From Coemansia sp. RSA 922 (taxonomy: Eukaryota > Kickxellomycota > Kickxellomycetes > Kickxellales > Kickxellaceae), in contig JANBQS010000578.1 of assembly GCA_027577415.1 (NCBI GenBank), forward strand, positions 1 to 15,225: a stretch of 15,225 bases of DNA, read 5' to 3'. The position numbers and the translations under genes were made by a program. Shown here one piece after another: positions 14,394 through 15,225 of the stretch; the first letter of the stretch is position 1; every line of letters begins with the position of its first letter. The notes below the pieces were generated by a model that made no database searches, was not told the origin of the DNA, and was given only the letters and a program-made list of their open reading frames with translations.

Positions 14394-15225
14394 TTACTAC
14401 ATAGAGGCCATAAAGTAAACGATAGAGTGGTACAGCTTAGCTAAGCGAGGTAACAGCCAATGGCACAGTGGATGTAAAAAAATAGGTGGGTGAGAGGAAT
14501 TGACAACTGGCGGCACCAGCGTTCAGGTAAGCAAAAAAGGAAGAAAAAGAGCTGCACGATTGATGTCCACGCGGGTCATAAGCTAGGAACGCAGCAAGCA
14601 AGAAGAGGCAACCTTGCATGCCCACATCTGCAAGTCAACGCAGAAGGAAGAAGAGGAGTGGACAAGAGAGGGGCACTCACTCCCGTTTAGGATACCTCAC
14701 GTATCAGCCTAGTAGGCAATATACGTCGGCTATTCTGGACAATTAGGAAAAGGAGCACTCACTAAAGGGGATAATGAAAAAAATGGATAAAAAAGTTGGG
14801 GGTAGCAGGGAGTAGTTGACAAGCCAAGTGCGCCTCTGTGAGCCAGTGCGGCGCATGTGTGAGAGCTTTTTTTTATTCCCGTCCTCAATTGGCAAGTCTC
14901 GTATAGTAGTGCCAGATCTGGGCTGCAATTAGAGAAACGCATGTGTCTGGCATAAGATCTACAACGACAACAAGGAAATGCTCTGGGAAATGTCGGCAAA
15001 AGTAATACCGACTTGACATTATCTCCTTTGTTGGCATTGTTGCAGGATATAATGTCCAAAAAGAGGAGGGGATGGTGGAGCGAGTGAATCACGGTAGGTA
15101 ATACTGCCGCTGTGGAGGCGGATGGGGGCACAAGCGCACACAGCTAGTAGCTAGTCAGACAATGGGCGGGTTAAAGGAGGGCATGGAAGAATAGGTGGAT
15201 ATGCCATGAGCGAAAGAGAAAGCAA
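14394..15225. other. Upstream region of the BED gene, no gene seen
   Basis: No supported gene. Open frames on the minus strand (14730-15131) begin with GTG and lack any motif. Features visible: a CCAAT motif at 14457-14461, a 12-bp palindrome GCTTAGCTAAGC (14435-14446), and two neighbouring inverted repeats at 14992-15012 (GTCGG/CCGAC) and 15015-15056 (GACATTAT/ATAATGTC). It probably carries the promoter and leader of the minus-strand BED gene. Confidence 0.45.

Noticed and set aside
14730..15131. 133-aa minus-strand frame
   Set aside because: Begins with GTG, no ATG near its start, no motif; composition looks non-coding.

Overview
The window reads as nuclear DNA of a fungus, probably an early-diverging lineage. 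The main clues are a Ste12-type transcription factor with both an STE domain and a C2H2 finger pair, a PBN1/PIG-X subunit of GPI mannosyltransferase I, TATA boxes and good start contexts upstream of several genes, and very few introns. The lineage below 'fungus' is inference. Several of the longest open frames begin at TTG or GTG, so the starts given here were moved to the first well-placed ATG.

Layout from left to right. At 1-116 (minus) lies the first 38 codons of a gene running off the left edge; its N-terminus resembles Rqc1/TCF25. At 537-2368 there is an AT-rich tandem duplication of a small gene of unknown function (two minus-strand copies of 116 and 114 aa), including promoter and upstream sequence. 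From about 2370 to 3300 no gene is convincing. A small minus-strand coiled-coil ORF (3301-3621) and a small plus-strand secreted or membrane protein gene (3985-4215, with its own TATA box) follow. The large STE12-like gene (4322-7963, minus) and the PBN1 gene (9087-10805, plus) diverge from a shared 1.1 kb promoter region. PBN1 converges on a minus-strand HpcH/HpaI aldolase-fold ORF (10945-12420). Upstream of that, on the same strand, is a BED-type zinc-finger ORF (12898-14393). The last 0.8 kb (14394-15225) has no recognisable gene.

The most interesting point is the relation of the last two ORFs. The BED ORF ends at a strong 5' splice site (GTATGT), and the aldolase ORF is preceded by a polypyrimidine/AG acceptor only 7 nt before its first ATG. 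The reading phases match, both directly and through an optional 114-nt exon that is open in the right frame. The simplest model is one gene of about 1030 aa: BED finger, nuclear localisation signal, long Pro/Gln-rich linker and aldolase-fold domain. In the aldolase domain the second metal-ligand Asp of the family is Asn while the other active-site residues are kept. Together these suggest, as inference only, a transcription regulator with an enzyme-derived, possibly metabolite-sensing domain.
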